Assembly: GCF_030317115.1 (NCBI RefSeq)
Contig: NZ_JASZYF010000018.1
Location: 1-64,000 of the forward strand
DNA: 64,000 nt
Direction of reading: 5' to 3'
From: Variovorax gracilis
Lineage (GTDB): Bacteria > Pseudomonadota > Gammaproteobacteria > Burkholderiales > Burkholderiaceae_C
The number at the start of each line of letters is the position of its first letter. The stretch's first letter is position 1. This document shows, one piece after another, positions 17,690 through 26,367 of the stretch. Position numbers and translations under genes: made by a program. Below the pieces are notes generated by a model. It ran no database searches. It saw nothing but the letters and a program-made list of their open reading frames with translations, and was not told the DNA's origin.

Positions 17690-19489
17690 TCAGTTGGATG
17701 CGACCTTCGCCGCGCCGCCCGAATGCGCTGTGCGCGGCTGAGCGCCACCCGCGCCAGGGATCTTGAAGACCCACACCATGCCGCCCTGTTCCAGCAGGTT
17801 GACCTTCTTGGCGACTTCGCCGCCCCACAGCGGCACGGCACCGCCCCAGCCCGACACCACGCCCACGTACTGCTCGCCGCCCTGCATCCAGGTAACCGGC
17901 GGTGCAACCACGCCGGAGCCGGTCTGGAACTCCCAGACCACCTTGCCGGTCTTCGCGTCCGCGGCCTTCAGGTAGCCCTCGGGCGTGCCCCAGAACACGA
18001 GGTTGCCCCCGGTGGTCAGCACGCCGCCCCAGAGCGGCGCGCCGTTCTTTACTTCCCAGGCCATCTTGCCGGTCTTCGGATCGATCGCGCGCAGCGATCC
18101 GATGTAGTCCTCGTTGAGCGGCTTGATCGTGAAGCCCGCGCCCAGGTAGGCCGCGCCCTTCTTGTAGGCCACCGGTTCGTTCCAGATGTCCATGCCCCAT
18201 TCGTTGGAGGGCACGTAGAACATCTTCGTGTCGGGGCTGTAGGCCATCGGCATCTGGTTCTTGCCGCCGAGAAAGCCGGGCGCGGCGAACACGGCGCTGC
18301 CCTTCTTGCCGTCAGCGCCTGCGGTCGGGTCGCCGGGGCGGTTCTCGGGGATGAAATTCGGACGCCCGGTCTTCAGGTCGATGCCGCTGGCCCAGGTGAT
18401 CTTCTTGACGAAGGGGAAGGCGTTGAGAAGCTGGCCGGTGTTCGCGTCGTTGACGTAGAAGAAGCCGTTGCGATCGGCCTTGCCGCCGACGCGCTTGCCG
18501 TCCATGTCGAAGGTCACGAACTCGTTGACGCCGTCGAAGTCCCAGCTGTCGTTGGGCGTGCCCTGGTAGCTCCACTTGATCTGGCCGGTCTTCACGTCGA
18601 TGGCCACGGTCGAGCACGAATAGAGGTTGTCGCCTTGGCGCAGGTGGCTGTTCCACGGGGCCGGGTTGCCGGTGCCGAAGTAGGCCAGGCCGGTCTTGGC
18701 ATCGTAGGTGCCGCCGAGCCAGGTGGCGGCCCCGCCGGTCTTCCACAAGTCGCCGGGCCAGCTCTTGTTGGTGGTGCCGGAGATGCCGTTCTCCTTCTTG
18801 TTGCCGTCCTTGTCGTAGGTGTAGCCCATGTGCCCTTCGACGGTGGGCCGGGTCCACAGCAGCTTGCCCGTCCTGGGGTCGCGCGCCTCGACGCGGCCGA
18901 CCACGCCGAACTCGCCGCCCGACACGCCGGTCAGCATCACGCCGTTGGCAATGATCGGTGCGGCCGTGGCCGAGTAGCCGGCGGCGTAGTCGTCGATCTT
19001 CTCCTTCCACACCACGTCGCCGGTGGACTGGTCGAGCGCCACCAGCTGCGCGTCGAGCGTCGCGAAGATGACGAGGTTGTCGTAGAGCGCGGCACCGCGG
19101 TTGACGACGTCGCAGCACGGCATGATGCCTTCGGGCAGACGGTGCTCGTACTTCCACAGCTTCTTGCCGGTGGTCGCGTCAAGCGCAAAGATGCGCGAGT
19201 ACGACGCGGTGACGAACATCTTGCCGTTCATGATCACCGGCTGCGACTCCTGCCCGCGCTGCTTTTCGCCGCCGAAGGAGAAGGCCCACACCGGCAGCAG
19301 CTTGCCGGCATTGGTCGCGTTCACCTGCTTCAGCGGCGAATAGCGCTGGCCCTGGGTGTTGATGCCCCAGGTCAGGATGTTGCCGGCGGCCGTGGCCTCG
19401 GACTGGATCATCTTGTCCGTGACCTGCGCATGGGCAGCGTTGGCGGCCAGTCCGGCCGCGATGAACGCGGTGAACAGCTTCAGTTGCAT
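17690..19489 (-). CDS. pedH: PQQ-dependent alcohol dehydrogenase of the lanthanide (PedH/ExaF) type
   Basis: 599 residues; the start is fixed by AAGGAG seven bases before ATG 19489. A signal peptide ends ANAAHA-Q. It is an eight-bladed quinoprotein propeller with repeated W-motifs (TGKKLWKYE, TGDVVWKE, TGKLLWTR, TGKVVWEF). The adjacent-Cys disulfide that contacts PQQ is Cys125-Cys126 in MPCCDVV. The catalytic loop reads NDSWDFDGVNEF: Asp317 is the catalytic base and Asp319 is the extra Asp that coordinates a lanthanide in XoxF, ExaF and PedH. Calcium enzymes have Ala, Ser or Thr there. It should oxidise primary alcohols to aldehydes in the periplasm. A sigma-54 promoter and activator site lie upstream. 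Confidence 0.93.
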   Translation of the reverse strand: MQLKLFTAFIAAGLAANAAHAQVTDKMIQSEATAAGNILTWGINTQGQRYSPLKQVNATNAGKLLPVWAFSFGGEKQRGQESQPVIMNGKMFVTASYSRIFALDATTGKKLWKYEHRLPEGIMPCCDVVNRGAALYDNLVIFATLDAQLVALDQSTGDVVWKEKIDDYAAGYSATAAPIIANGVMLTGVSGGEFGVVGRVEARDPRTGKLLWTRPTVEGHMGYTYDKDGNKKENGISGTTNKSWPGDLWKTGGAATWLGGTYDAKTGLAYFGTGNPAPWNSHLRQGDNLYSCSTVAIDVKTGQIKWSYQGTPNDSWDFDGVNEFVTFDMDGKRVGGKADRNGFFYVNDANTGQLLNAFPFVKKITWASGIDLKTGRPNFIPENRPGDPTAGADGKKGSAVFAAPGFLGGKNQMPMAYSPDTKMFYVPSNEWGMDIWNEPVAYKKGAAYLGAGFTIKPLNEDYIGSLRAIDPKTGKMAWEVKNGAPLWGGVLTTGGNLVFWGTPEGYLKAADAKTGKVVWEFQTGSGVVAPPVTWMQGGEQYVGVVSGWGGAVPLWGGEVAKKVNLLEQGGMVWVFKIPGAGGAQPRTAHSGGAAKVASN

Positions 19490-19555
19490 GTTGTCTCCTT
19501 GGTTGGATCGTGGGTCGCGGACACACTCCGATGAGCACGCCCTCCAGCAGACAAG

Positions 19556-19571
19556 GGCAAACGCCGTGCCA
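19556..19571 (-). promoter_or_regulatory. Sigma-54 promoter of the PQQ alcohol dehydrogenase operon
   Basis: The minus strand reads TGGCACGGCGTTTGCC, essentially the consensus TGGCACR-N4-TTGC with GG-N10-GC spacing. The predicted start near 19544 gives a leader of about 55 bases to the ATG at 19489. It is the best of the four matches in the window. Confidence 0.8.
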
Positions 19572-19653
19572 GCCGCCAATGCTCCAAGCGGAGTCGCAAG
19601 TGCCGCTTCGCGGCCGTCCAGCGGGCCGCCCGATCCGGGTTTTCCCGCTGCAT

Positions 19654-19670
19654 TGCTACAGGATCGAACA
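19654..19670. promoter_or_regulatory. Candidate activator site upstream of the PQQ alcohol dehydrogenase
   Basis: TGCTACAGGATCGAACA shares about 11-12 of 17 positions with the dyad at 7973, including the GAACA half-site. It lies 83 bases upstream of the sigma-54 element. The surrounding non-coding stretch 19490-19855 holds nothing else I can name. Confidence 0.5.
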
Positions 19671-19855
19671 CCGCGGGCGCACAACCGTGGCAGCTCGCCA
19701 CAGTGCCGGCTGCAGCGGGCAGATGTGCTCTCAAGTCCTGATGGTCGACTCGGGGCAATCTCCGCCCCCACGCGGGCGACGCTTGGCTTGGTCGGCAACC
19801 GCTGCTATTGGGGCGCCGGCCGCGGTGCAGCTCCTAGCCTGATTGACAGGTGCTC

Positions 19856-20269
19856 CTAGGACGGAAGCAACTCTGCGCCTTGCGGTACTCCGCTCACGAA
19901 GCGCGCGAGCGTGAGCATGCCCAACCCCGTGGCGATGGCCGACATGACATTGCCAAGAACGAAGATCGCCATCAGGACCAGCAGCAGGTGCTTGCGATTC
20001 AGTTTCGCGCCCAGGATGGTCACGGCAGGACCTCCGAGCACAACGCCGAAGGCATAGGCCTCGATGGCATGTGTGGCGGTGGAGATATCCAGGTCCAGGC
20101 TGGTGGCGAACAGCTGAAGAGTGCCCATGCTTGCAGACTCGGACGTCCCGATGTAGAAGGTGCCGAGTGCAAGTGCCAGCAAGGTCAGCGTGCGACGATC
20201 TGATTGCCGCGTGTCGGAGCCGTGCGCCTCCATCGAGGCGCACTGGGCTTCATAGGCTTTGTTCAGCAT
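19856..20269 (-). pseudogene. Truncated MFS transporter (first four helices only)
   Basis: 137 codons starting at ATG 20269 cover only the N-terminal quarter of an AraJ/arabinose-efflux-type permease. The helix-1 region is LALALGTFYIGTSESASMG, followed by HAIEAYAFGVVLGGP, KHLLLVLMAIFVLGN and ARFVSGVPQGA. The family then continues with a GVASVL-type stretch. Here the frame ends at TAG soon after PQGA, while VASVLGAPVNQA appears in another frame immediately beyond, showing a frameshift. After that the similarity is lost by about 19800. The remaining eight or so helices are missing, so the gene is dead. Confidence 0.72.
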
Positions 20270-20303
20270 TTCTTGTCGGCTCGAGGAGTGGTGCGCGCGG
20301 AGG

Positions 20304-21317
20304 TCAGATGCCGTGGGGCAGCGGCGCCTCCATCTGCACGAGACCGGCCTGTCGCAGCTCGCGCCAGAAGTCCTCGGGCACCGCCGCTTCAAGCGCGGCA
20401 CGGTCTTCCGCAATGCGGCCCGGCCGGCTAGCCCCGGGGATGACTGCGGCCACCGCGGGGTGCGCCAGGGCGAACTGCAGCCCTGCCGCCTTCATCGTCA
20501 CGTTGTGGCGATCCGCGATGGCCTTGATGGCCTGGACCTTGGCCAGAATCTCCTGCGTGGCAGGCGCGTATTCGAAGTTCGGTCCGCCGACCAGCGCGCC
20601 TGAGCTGTAGGGGCCGCCAACGACGATGCCAAGGCCGCGGGCCGCCACCTGCGGCATCACGCGCTGCAGCGCCCGCGAGTGGTCCAGCAGCGTGTAGCGG
20701 CCGGCGAGCAGGAAGCCATCCGGACGAGGCCCTTCAAGACCCAGCAGCAGCTCGATCGGCTCCACCCGGTTCACGCCCAGGCCCCAGGCACGGATCACGC
20801 CTTCGTCGCGCAACCGGTCCAGTGCCTTGAAGGCGCCCTTGCGCGCTGTCTCGAACACGCCGAGCCACTCGTCGCCGTAGAAATCCTGGGCGACATCGTG
20901 CACCCAGGCAATGTCGATGCGGTCCGTCTTCAGTCGCTCCAGGCTGTCTTCGATCGAGCGCAGGGTCGCGTCTTCCGAATAGTCGTTCACGATCCGGTTG
21001 GCGCGGCCATGCCTGAATACATCGCCCTTCTCGCCGAGTTCGCGAGCGTTGACGTCTTCCATCTCGTCGAGGATCAGACGGCCGACCTTGGTGCTGATGA
21101 CGAACTCGTCACGATTGCGGACCGCCAGCGCCTCGCCCAGGCGGGCTTCCGCCAGGCCCGCGCCGTAGAACGGTGCGGTGTCGAAGAAGCGGATGCCATC
21201 GTTCCACGCGGCGTCGACGGTGGCCCGTGCTTCCTCCTCGGGAATGGCGCGAAACATGTTGCCCAAAGGGGCTGTACCGAATCCCAGCGCGCCGGGAAGC
21301 AGGTTCTTCAGTTTCAT
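20304..21317 (-). CDS. Aldo/keto reductase (aldose 1-dehydrogenase-like)
   Basis: 337 residues. Catalytic tetrad positions are visible: Asp and Tyr in FFDTAPFYGAG near 46-51, Lys in ISTKVGR near 77 and His in IAWVHD near 140. The C-terminal NADP-binding loop VIPGASRPGRIAED is also present. The order and LLPGALGFGTAPLGN start place it near D-threo-aldose/L-fucose or pyridoxal dehydrogenases of this family. It is divergent from the LysR gene at 21414, with a 96-base AT-rich shared promoter (21318-21413), and is the probable target of that regulator. Confidence 0.88.
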   Translation of the reverse strand: MKLKNLLPGALGFGTAPLGNMFRAIPEEEARATVDAAWNDGIRFFDTAPFYGAGLAEARLGEALAVRNRDEFVISTKVGRLILDEMEDVNARELGEKGDVFRHGRANRIVNDYSEDATLRSIEDSLERLKTDRIDIAWVHDVAQDFYGDEWLGVFETARKGAFKALDRLRDEGVIRAWGLGVNRVEPIELLLGLEGPRPDGFLLAGRYTLLDHSRALQRVMPQVAARGLGIVVGGPYSSGALVGGPNFEYAPATQEILAKVQAIKAIADRHNVTMKAAGLQFALAHPAVAAVIPGASRPGRIAEDRAALEAAVPEDFWRELRQAGLVQMEAPLPHGI

Positions 21318-21413
21318 GGTGATCTCCTGTGAATGCCCAAATCATGGACGCCCACAAGAAATTGATCCAGTTCATTTTCTCCATTTCAGATTTATCGTCA
21401 GCAATAATTCTGC

Positions 21414-22313
21414 ATGCGATACGACCTCAACCTCTTGCCCATCTTCGTGGCCCTGCTGGAAGAGCGCAGCGTCACCCGCGCGGCGGATCGCCTGGGCATG
21501 ACCCAATCGGCGTTGTCCAATGCGTTGACGCGCCTGCGCGCCATACTGCAGGACCCTCTGTTCATCCGGGAGCGCTACGGCATGCGGCCCACGCCAAAGG
21601 CTGAAGCGCTGGCACCGGCGCTCACATCGGCGCTGGCTGCGCTGGACACCGTCGTGCTCGGCCAGCAGGCCTTCGATCCGTCCCGCGCCGATCATCTGGT
21701 CACGATCGCGCCGAACAGCTACGTGGAATTCGTCTTCGTGCCCGCTCTGGTGGCGCGGCTGCGCGAGCTCGCTCCGGGCATTCGCCTGCGCACATTGCCC
21801 TTCGGCGCCGACGTCGTCGCGACGGGGGTCACTTCCGGAACGACGGCAATGGTGCTCGGTCGCATCACCGATGCGCCGGACAACCTGGTCGTGCAGCACA
21901 TTGCGGACGACGGGCTGGCCTGTGTGGTGCGCGCCGACCATCCGAAGGTCGGCACGAAGATCACCAAGGCGCAGTACGAGCGGATGAAGCACGTGAACCT
22001 GCTGCCGGCGGGAGGGCGCCTGCGCGCGGGGCTTTTCCAGGCACTGGAGCGAGGAGGGCTCAAGAGGGACGTCGCCGTGACAGTCACCCACTTCATGTCG
22101 ATCCCCGAGATCGTGGCCGCCACGGACTACTGTGCGACGCTGCCGAAGTTGATCTGCCGGCGCCTGGCCGGCGATTCGAGGTTGAAGGTGCTGCCAGCGC
22201 CGGTCGATCTAGGCACTTTCCCGATGCAGATGGCTTGGCACGTGCGCTACCGCCACGACCCCGCGCACGTCTGGCTTCGCAACCTGGTCGCGGACGTGGC
22301 TGCGTCCCTGTGA
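21414..22313 (+). CDS. LysR-type regulator (NodD/DntR-like)
   Basis: 299 residues. The helix-turn-helix is at about 18-37 (SVTRAADRLGMTQSALSNAL). The start MRYDLNLLPIFVALLEE and the effector domain motif PNSYVEFVFVPALVARL place it in the NodD/DntR-like group. It is divergent from the aldo/keto reductase gene and probably controls it and itself. The inducer is unknown. No strong ribosome binding site precedes the ATG. Confidence 0.88.
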   Translation: MRYDLNLLPIFVALLEERSVTRAADRLGMTQSALSNALTRLRAILQDPLFIRERYGMRPTPKAEALAPALTSALAALDTVVLGQQAFDPSRADHLVTIAPNSYVEFVFVPALVARLRELAPGIRLRTLPFGADVVATGVTSGTTAMVLGRITDAPDNLVVQHIADDGLACVVRADHPKVGTKITKAQYERMKHVNLLPAGGRLRAGLFQALERGGLKRDVAVTVTHFMSIPEIVAATDYCATLPKLICRRLAGDSRLKVLPAPVDLGTFPMQMAWHVRYRHDPAHVWLRNLVADVAASL

Positions 22314-22860
22314 TCGAAACTCCCTCCGTTGATCCGAACGTCCGCGTGGAAGGAATCCGCAGTTCCGCTCAGAGGCTCAATGCGGACATCCGCGATCCCG
22401 ACTGCCGACCCTGGACGAAGCGTCCTAACTGCTCAACGCGCGTCAGCTACCCGTGGAACATGCCACGTTCCATTGAGGATTGAAGGTGCGGTCGCCTTGG
22501 GCCAATACAGGCGTGTCACCACTGCAGACCCCGAGGGCAGCCAGGACCGCTGCCTGCCAAACCTTTCGGCGATGAAGAACTGTCGATTCCGGACTGCGAC
22601 TGAGCATGAATCTCTCCTCATGGCACCGACACCAAAGAGTTGCGGTTCTGGTGCAAGGAGGATGACAACTCGCCAAGCGCGTGTCAGCTCGTAAGATTTC
22701 TAGCCACGAGTCGAAAGATTGCTATGCCTGCGAGGGGGCCCGGGCGATCGTGCGGTTCACGGCTCTGCGAAACGGAGCGCAATGAACGTCCGGTAGAGCG
22801 GGCGGGACGTACTTTCCGAATACGCGACGACCGCCGGCCCTTCAGCAGGTATCCGACGCC
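22314..22860. other. 547-bp stretch with only gene remnants
   Basis: Between the LysR stop and the RraA-like stop there is no intact gene. It holds the short signal-peptide remnant at 22443-22607. Beyond this there are two GC-rich stretches with no open frame of protein-like composition. Confidence 0.45.
22443..22607 (-). pseudogene. Remnant of an exported protein gene (start site and signal peptide only)
   Basis: An ATG at 22607 is preceded by GAGGAG at ideal spacing. The 54-codon frame gives MLSRSPESTVLHRRKVWQAA then VLAALGVCSGDTPVLAQGD, a plausible Tat-like signal peptide with an AQ cleavage site. It then collapses into unrelated residues and a stop. This looks like the preserved front end of a lost periplasmic protein gene, perhaps a binding protein. 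Confidence 0.35.
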
Positions 22861-23538
22861 CTACGTCTCGACAAAGCAGTTCAGGCGCTTCAAGGTCGCG
22901 TCGACCCAGGAGCGATCGAAGGTGCCGGCCTCGATGTCGGCAACCATCCTTGCTTCAATCTCCTGCTTCTTCCTTGCAGCTGCAAGGAGCGCCAGAACGT
23001 CATCGAAGGGCACACACAGAAAGCCATCGTCGTCTCCGATGACGAGATCGCCCGGCTCGATCACCATGCCGTCGATCGAGATCGCGACATTGATCTCGCC
23101 AGGTCCATCCTTGTACGGGCCACGGTGCGTGACGCCGGCAGCGAACACCGGAAAACTCCCTTGGCGGATGGCGGCTGCATCCCGAATCGCGCCGTTCAGG
23201 ACCATGCCGCCCAAGCCTTGTCCTGCAGCATCGCCGATCATGATTTCGCCAACCAGTGCATTGGTCAGATCACCGCCGCCATCCACGACGATGACATCGC
23301 CGGGCTTTGCAATCTGCAGGGCCTTGTGGATCATCAGGTTGTCACCGGGTCGGGCCTTGATCGTCAATGCAGGCCCTGCCATGCGCCCGCCCGAATGCAT
23401 CGGTCGAAGACGTGGCCCGCCTGCCGTCATGCGCGACATGCAGTCGCTCACATTGGCGACGGGCACGTCCAGGAATTGACGGGCCAGGTCGAGCGCGACG
23501 GCGCGACGGCGTTGAAGAATGCGAAGTCCGTTATTCAT
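22861..23538 (-). CDS. RraA-like / 4-hydroxy-4-methyl-2-oxoglutarate aldolase family protein
   Basis: 225 residues from ATG 23538. The motifs GPALTIKARPGDN, VIVVDGGGDLTNALVGEIM, GMVLNGAIRDAAAI and PVFAAGVTHRGPYKDGPGE are those of the RraA-like/HMG-CHA aldolase fold. There the GGxxxxAxxG and GxxRD (Arg-Asp) positions bind pyruvate and metal. In catabolic settings such proteins cleave 4-hydroxy-2-oxo acids to pyruvate. With a Bug receptor and a hydroxyacid-dehydrogenase-like gene just upstream in the same direction, an aldolase role in carboxylate breakdown is more likely than RNase E inhibition. Confidence 0.82.
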   Translation of the reverse strand: MNNGLRILQRRRAVALDLARQFLDVPVANVSDCMSRMTAGGPRLRPMHSGGRMAGPALTIKARPGDNLMIHKALQIAKPGDVIVVDGGGDLTNALVGEIMIGDAAGQGLGGMVLNGAIRDAAAIRQGSFPVFAAGVTHRGPYKDGPGEINVAISIDGMVIEPGDLVIGDDDGFLCVPFDDVLALLAAARKKQEIEARMVADIEAGTFDRSWVDATLKRLNCFVET

Positions 23539-23569
23539 GTCGGTGCCTTGTTCGAAGTGGGGTTGATGT

Positions 23570-24538
23570 TCAGTCGAGCTTGATGTCGGCTTCGCGGATG
23601 ACGGGCGCGAGTCGGGCCCGCTCGGATGCATAGAGGTCCGTCAACGATCTAGGGCTCCCGCCCAGCAGTTCGGCGCCGGTCGCGAGGATCTTCTGCTTCA
23701 CGTCCGGTTGCTTGAGCAGTTCGTTGATCTCCGCGTTCCACTTGTCGACGATCGCCTTCGGCGTGCCCGCGGGCGCCATCACGCCCCATACGCTGGCCAG
23801 CTCGACGCCGCGAATGCCGGATTCGGTATAGGTTGGGACATCAGGCAGAACGGGCGAACGCTTGGCGGTCGTCACGCCGAGGGCGCGAATCTTGCCGCCC
23901 TGGATCTGGCTCAGCAGCGTCGGGATCGAACCGATGTACATGTCGACCTGGCCGCCGATGAGGTCCGGCACGGCCTGGGCCATGCCCTTGTACGGGACGT
24001 GCGTGAACTTGACGCCCGAGGCGTTCTGCCAGAGCTGGTTGACCAGGTGGGCAATCGTGCCGGTGCCCGGCGTTGCCACGGTGAGTGCGCCGGGCTTGGC
24101 CTTGGCTGCGGCGACGACATCGGCGAGCGTCTTGTAAGGTGAATCCGCACGGACCACGATGACGGCAGGACCGCTCGCCACCGACGAGACCGCCTCCAGG
24201 TCCTTCACCGGGTCGTAGCTCAGCTTGCCGTAGAGCAAGGAGTTCAGTACGACGTTGTCCGTCTGGGCCATGACGAGCGTGTAGCCATCGGGCTTGGATT
24301 TCGCAACGTTGTCCAGAGCAAGGTTGCCGCCAGCGCCTGGCTTGTTGTCGACCGTGATCGTCCAGTGGAGCTTGTTCGCGAGCGACGTGGTCAGAAGTCG
24401 GGCGAGGTTGTCCGTCCCTCCGCCTGCTGGAAACGGAACCACCATCCGGATGGGGCGGTCCGGGTAGTTCTGGGCAACTGCGTTGGCAACGCCGGCGCAG
24501 AGAAGGATGGCAGCAGAAATTCGCACGAGACGGCGCAT
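23570..24538 (-). CDS. Bug/TctC-family periplasmic receptor
   Basis: 322 residues with a signal peptide ending GVANAVAQ-N. Family motifs are VPFPAGGGTDNLARLL, VDNKPGAGGNLALD, PDGYTLVMAQ and VPYKGMAQAVPDLIGGQV. It is 31 bases upstream of the RraA-like gene and follows the hydroxyacid-dehydrogenase-like gene by 60 bases. The three probably form an operon under the divergent GntR regulator at 25672. The ligand is unknown, but a branched or hydroxy dicarboxylate would suit the enzymes. Confidence 0.9.
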   Translation of the reverse strand: MRRLVRISAAILLCAGVANAVAQNYPDRPIRMVVPFPAGGGTDNLARLLTTSLANKLHWTITVDNKPGAGGNLALDNVAKSKPDGYTLVMAQTDNVVLNSLLYGKLSYDPVKDLEAVSSVASGPAVIVVRADSPYKTLADVVAAAKAKPGALTVATPGTGTIAHLVNQLWQNASGVKFTHVPYKGMAQAVPDLIGGQVDMYIGSIPTLLSQIQGGKIRALGVTTAKRSPVLPDVPTYTESGIRGVELASVWGVMAPAGTPKAIVDKWNAEINELLKQPDVKQKILATGAELLGGSPRSLTDLYASERARLAPVIREADIKLD

Positions 24539-24598
24539 GGATATGTCTCCTTGAAGAACAGGTTGGATGAATCATTTGCCCCGTGTCGGGGCGAAGCC

Positions 24599-25459
24599 TT
24601 AGCGAGCGGAAGCCAGGAGCCAGTCGAGCGACTGCTCGACGCTGGGCTCCGCCACTGGAAGCGGATGCGACTCGAGCGCCTGGACAGTCTTCTTGAAGCG
24701 GGCCTCGACGCCCGGCAGCACAATCGACGTCAGCCCTTGCGAGGCCAGTTCGGCCTGCGCGTCATGAACCTCGTGCGCGCGACGCTTCGCATGAATGACG
24801 TGGGTCCGGATCAGCATGTCCATCAAGGCTCGAACAGGCGTTCGGTCCATGTCGCTCAGCTGCTCATAGAGCTTCTCGCGCACGCCCTGCCTCTCGGCGC
24901 TCATGAGCAGTTCAACGGTGAGCGCCTCGACGCCTTTCGTGTAGATGCTGCGAAGGACCTTCAGCGCGATGGCGTCGCCTGCCTTGCCACCAGCGATGAC
25001 CTGAACGCGTGCGCCGGCGACTTCGAGGATTTCCTTCAGCTGGCTGGCGCCCTCACCAGAAGCGAGCAACGGCGTGCGAACCAGGCCCAGCGATATGGCA
25101 CCCATGATGGCGGTGTCGACGTACCGGATGCCGGCTTCCGCGGCGCGCTTGCTGCCCTCGCGCTTGACTTCCGGACTGGCCGTCGTCAGGTCGGCAACCA
25201 GGGCGGCTTTCGTCAGATGCGGGAGGACCTGGTCAAGCACCGGGAGGGACGTGGTTCCCGTCACGCACGAGAGCACCAGCTGCGCCTCTGCCAGCCAGGG
25301 TCCTGCCTGCTCGTGGATGCGCAGGCCAGCATCCGCGGCAAGTTCCTGTGCCGCCGCAGAAGGATGCATCTCGCACAGGCTCAGTGTGTAGCCGGCTTGA
25401 TGCAATGGGGTCGCGTAGCAGCGCCCGACTTCCCCTAATCCGATGATCGCAATGTTCAC
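24599..25459 (-). CDS. NAD(P)-binding beta-hydroxyacid dehydrogenase-like protein
   Basis: 286 residues. The start is GTG 25459, fixed by AGGAG seven bases upstream. The Rossmann glycine motif is at the very N-terminus (IAIIGLGEVG). VLSCVTG (near 93), YVDTAIMGAI (near 131) and the Lys-containing KVLRSIYTKGVEAL (near 172) follow the 3-hydroxyisobutyrate dehydrogenase layout. The C-terminal domain is of the less common type (DUF1932-like) rather than the classic NAD_binding_11. It leads the minus-strand operon with the Bug receptor and RraA-like aldolase. The substrate is not evident. Confidence 0.78.
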   Translation of the reverse strand: MNIAIIGLGEVGRCYATPLHQAGYTLSLCEMHPSAAAQELAADAGLRIHEQAGPWLAEAQLVLSCVTGTTSLPVLDQVLPHLTKAALVADLTTASPEVKREGSKRAAEAGIRYVDTAIMGAISLGLVRTPLLASGEGASQLKEILEVAGARVQVIAGGKAGDAIALKVLRSIYTKGVEALTVELLMSAERQGVREKLYEQLSDMDRTPVRALMDMLIRTHVIHAKRRAHEVHDAQAELASQGLTSIVLPGVEARFKKTVQALESHPLPVAEPSVEQSLDWLLASAR

Positions 25460-25671
25460 GCTTTGCTCCTTAAGAACCACAAGAATACAAAACGAATACA
25501 AATAGTGCAACGGTACCCAGGGTAAACACCAACTTCTCCTAGTAAGTCACTCTCAGTTCTAGTGCTTTGAGTACAAACGGAGAACGGCAATGTTTTTGAT
25601 TTGTACGCCGCCACAGGGCTGAGCCGTCCCGAACTCATACAATTCCGCGAACGAATGCACCACGGCAACAT

Positions 25672-26367
25672 ATGCAGCAGCACGGCAGAGACAAGGCCTA
25701 CGAGACCCTTCGACAGCGAGTGGTCGGGGGGCACTACAGCCCAGGATCCCAACTGAAGGAGGAACCGCTTGCCCGCGAACTTGGACTGAGCCGCACGCCC
25801 GTGCGGGCGGCCCTTCGCAGGCTGGTGGACGATGGGCTGGCAACCGATTCCGCCGGCCAAGGCATTCGGGTGGCCGAATGGAGTGACTGGGATGTCGAAG
25901 AGACTTTTCAGCTAAGGATGCTGCTGGAGCCCCACGCGTCATTCCTCGCCGCGACGCGCGGCGGACCGGCGCTGGTGGAACGCCTGGAGGCGAGCAACCG
26001 CATGATGGCCGAAGGCATCGCCAAGGGTGAGGACGGCATCGCGGAAGTGCAGGAGGCTAATCGCGACTTCCACCATGCATTGCTCGAGGCTTCCGGATCT
26101 CCACGGCTGCGCACCATCCTCGAAACGATGATCGACATGCCGATCATCAAGCGCTCGTTCTATATCGCGACGCCACATGAACTGGAACAGAGCCTCAGCC
26201 ATCACCGTGACCTGACATTTGCAGCGAGCGCGGCCGATGGCGAGATGGCACGACAGGTCATGCAACTCCATCTGCGAATGTCTCACCGCCGCTTCATGCA
26301 GCATCGCAGCGAATACAGGCAAGACGCTTCAGAGGCCAATGGAAAGAAGTCTTCGCCGGCTGGATGA
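25672..26367 (+). CDS. GntR-family regulator, FCD (FadR-like) type
   Basis: 231 residues. The winged helix at 8-72 has LKEEPLARELGLSRTPVRAALRRL, and the all-helical FCD domain includes the metal-binding pattern Asp/His (EANRDFHHALLEASG, and SHHRDL further on). It is divergent from the dehydrogenase/receptor/RraA operon across 212 AT-richer bases, so it probably represses that operon and responds to its carboxylate substrate. The last ten or so residues (ANGKKSSPAG) may be read-over into the remnant that follows in another frame. Confidence 0.85.
   Translation: MQQHGRDKAYETLRQRVVGGHYSPGSQLKEEPLARELGLSRTPVRAALRRLVDDGLATDSAGQGIRVAEWSDWDVEETFQLRMLLEPHASFLAATRGGPALVERLEASNRMMAEGIAKGEDGIAEVQEANRDFHHALLEASGSPRLRTILETMIDMPIIKRSFYIATPHELEQSLSHHRDLTFAASAADGEMARQVMQLHLRMSHRRFMQHRSEYRQDASEANGKKSSPAG

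Noticed and set aside
22861..23538. RraA-like protein considered as an RNase E inhibitor
   Set aside because: Its operon with a Bug receptor and a hydroxyacid-dehydrogenase-like protein favours the aldolase branch of the family.
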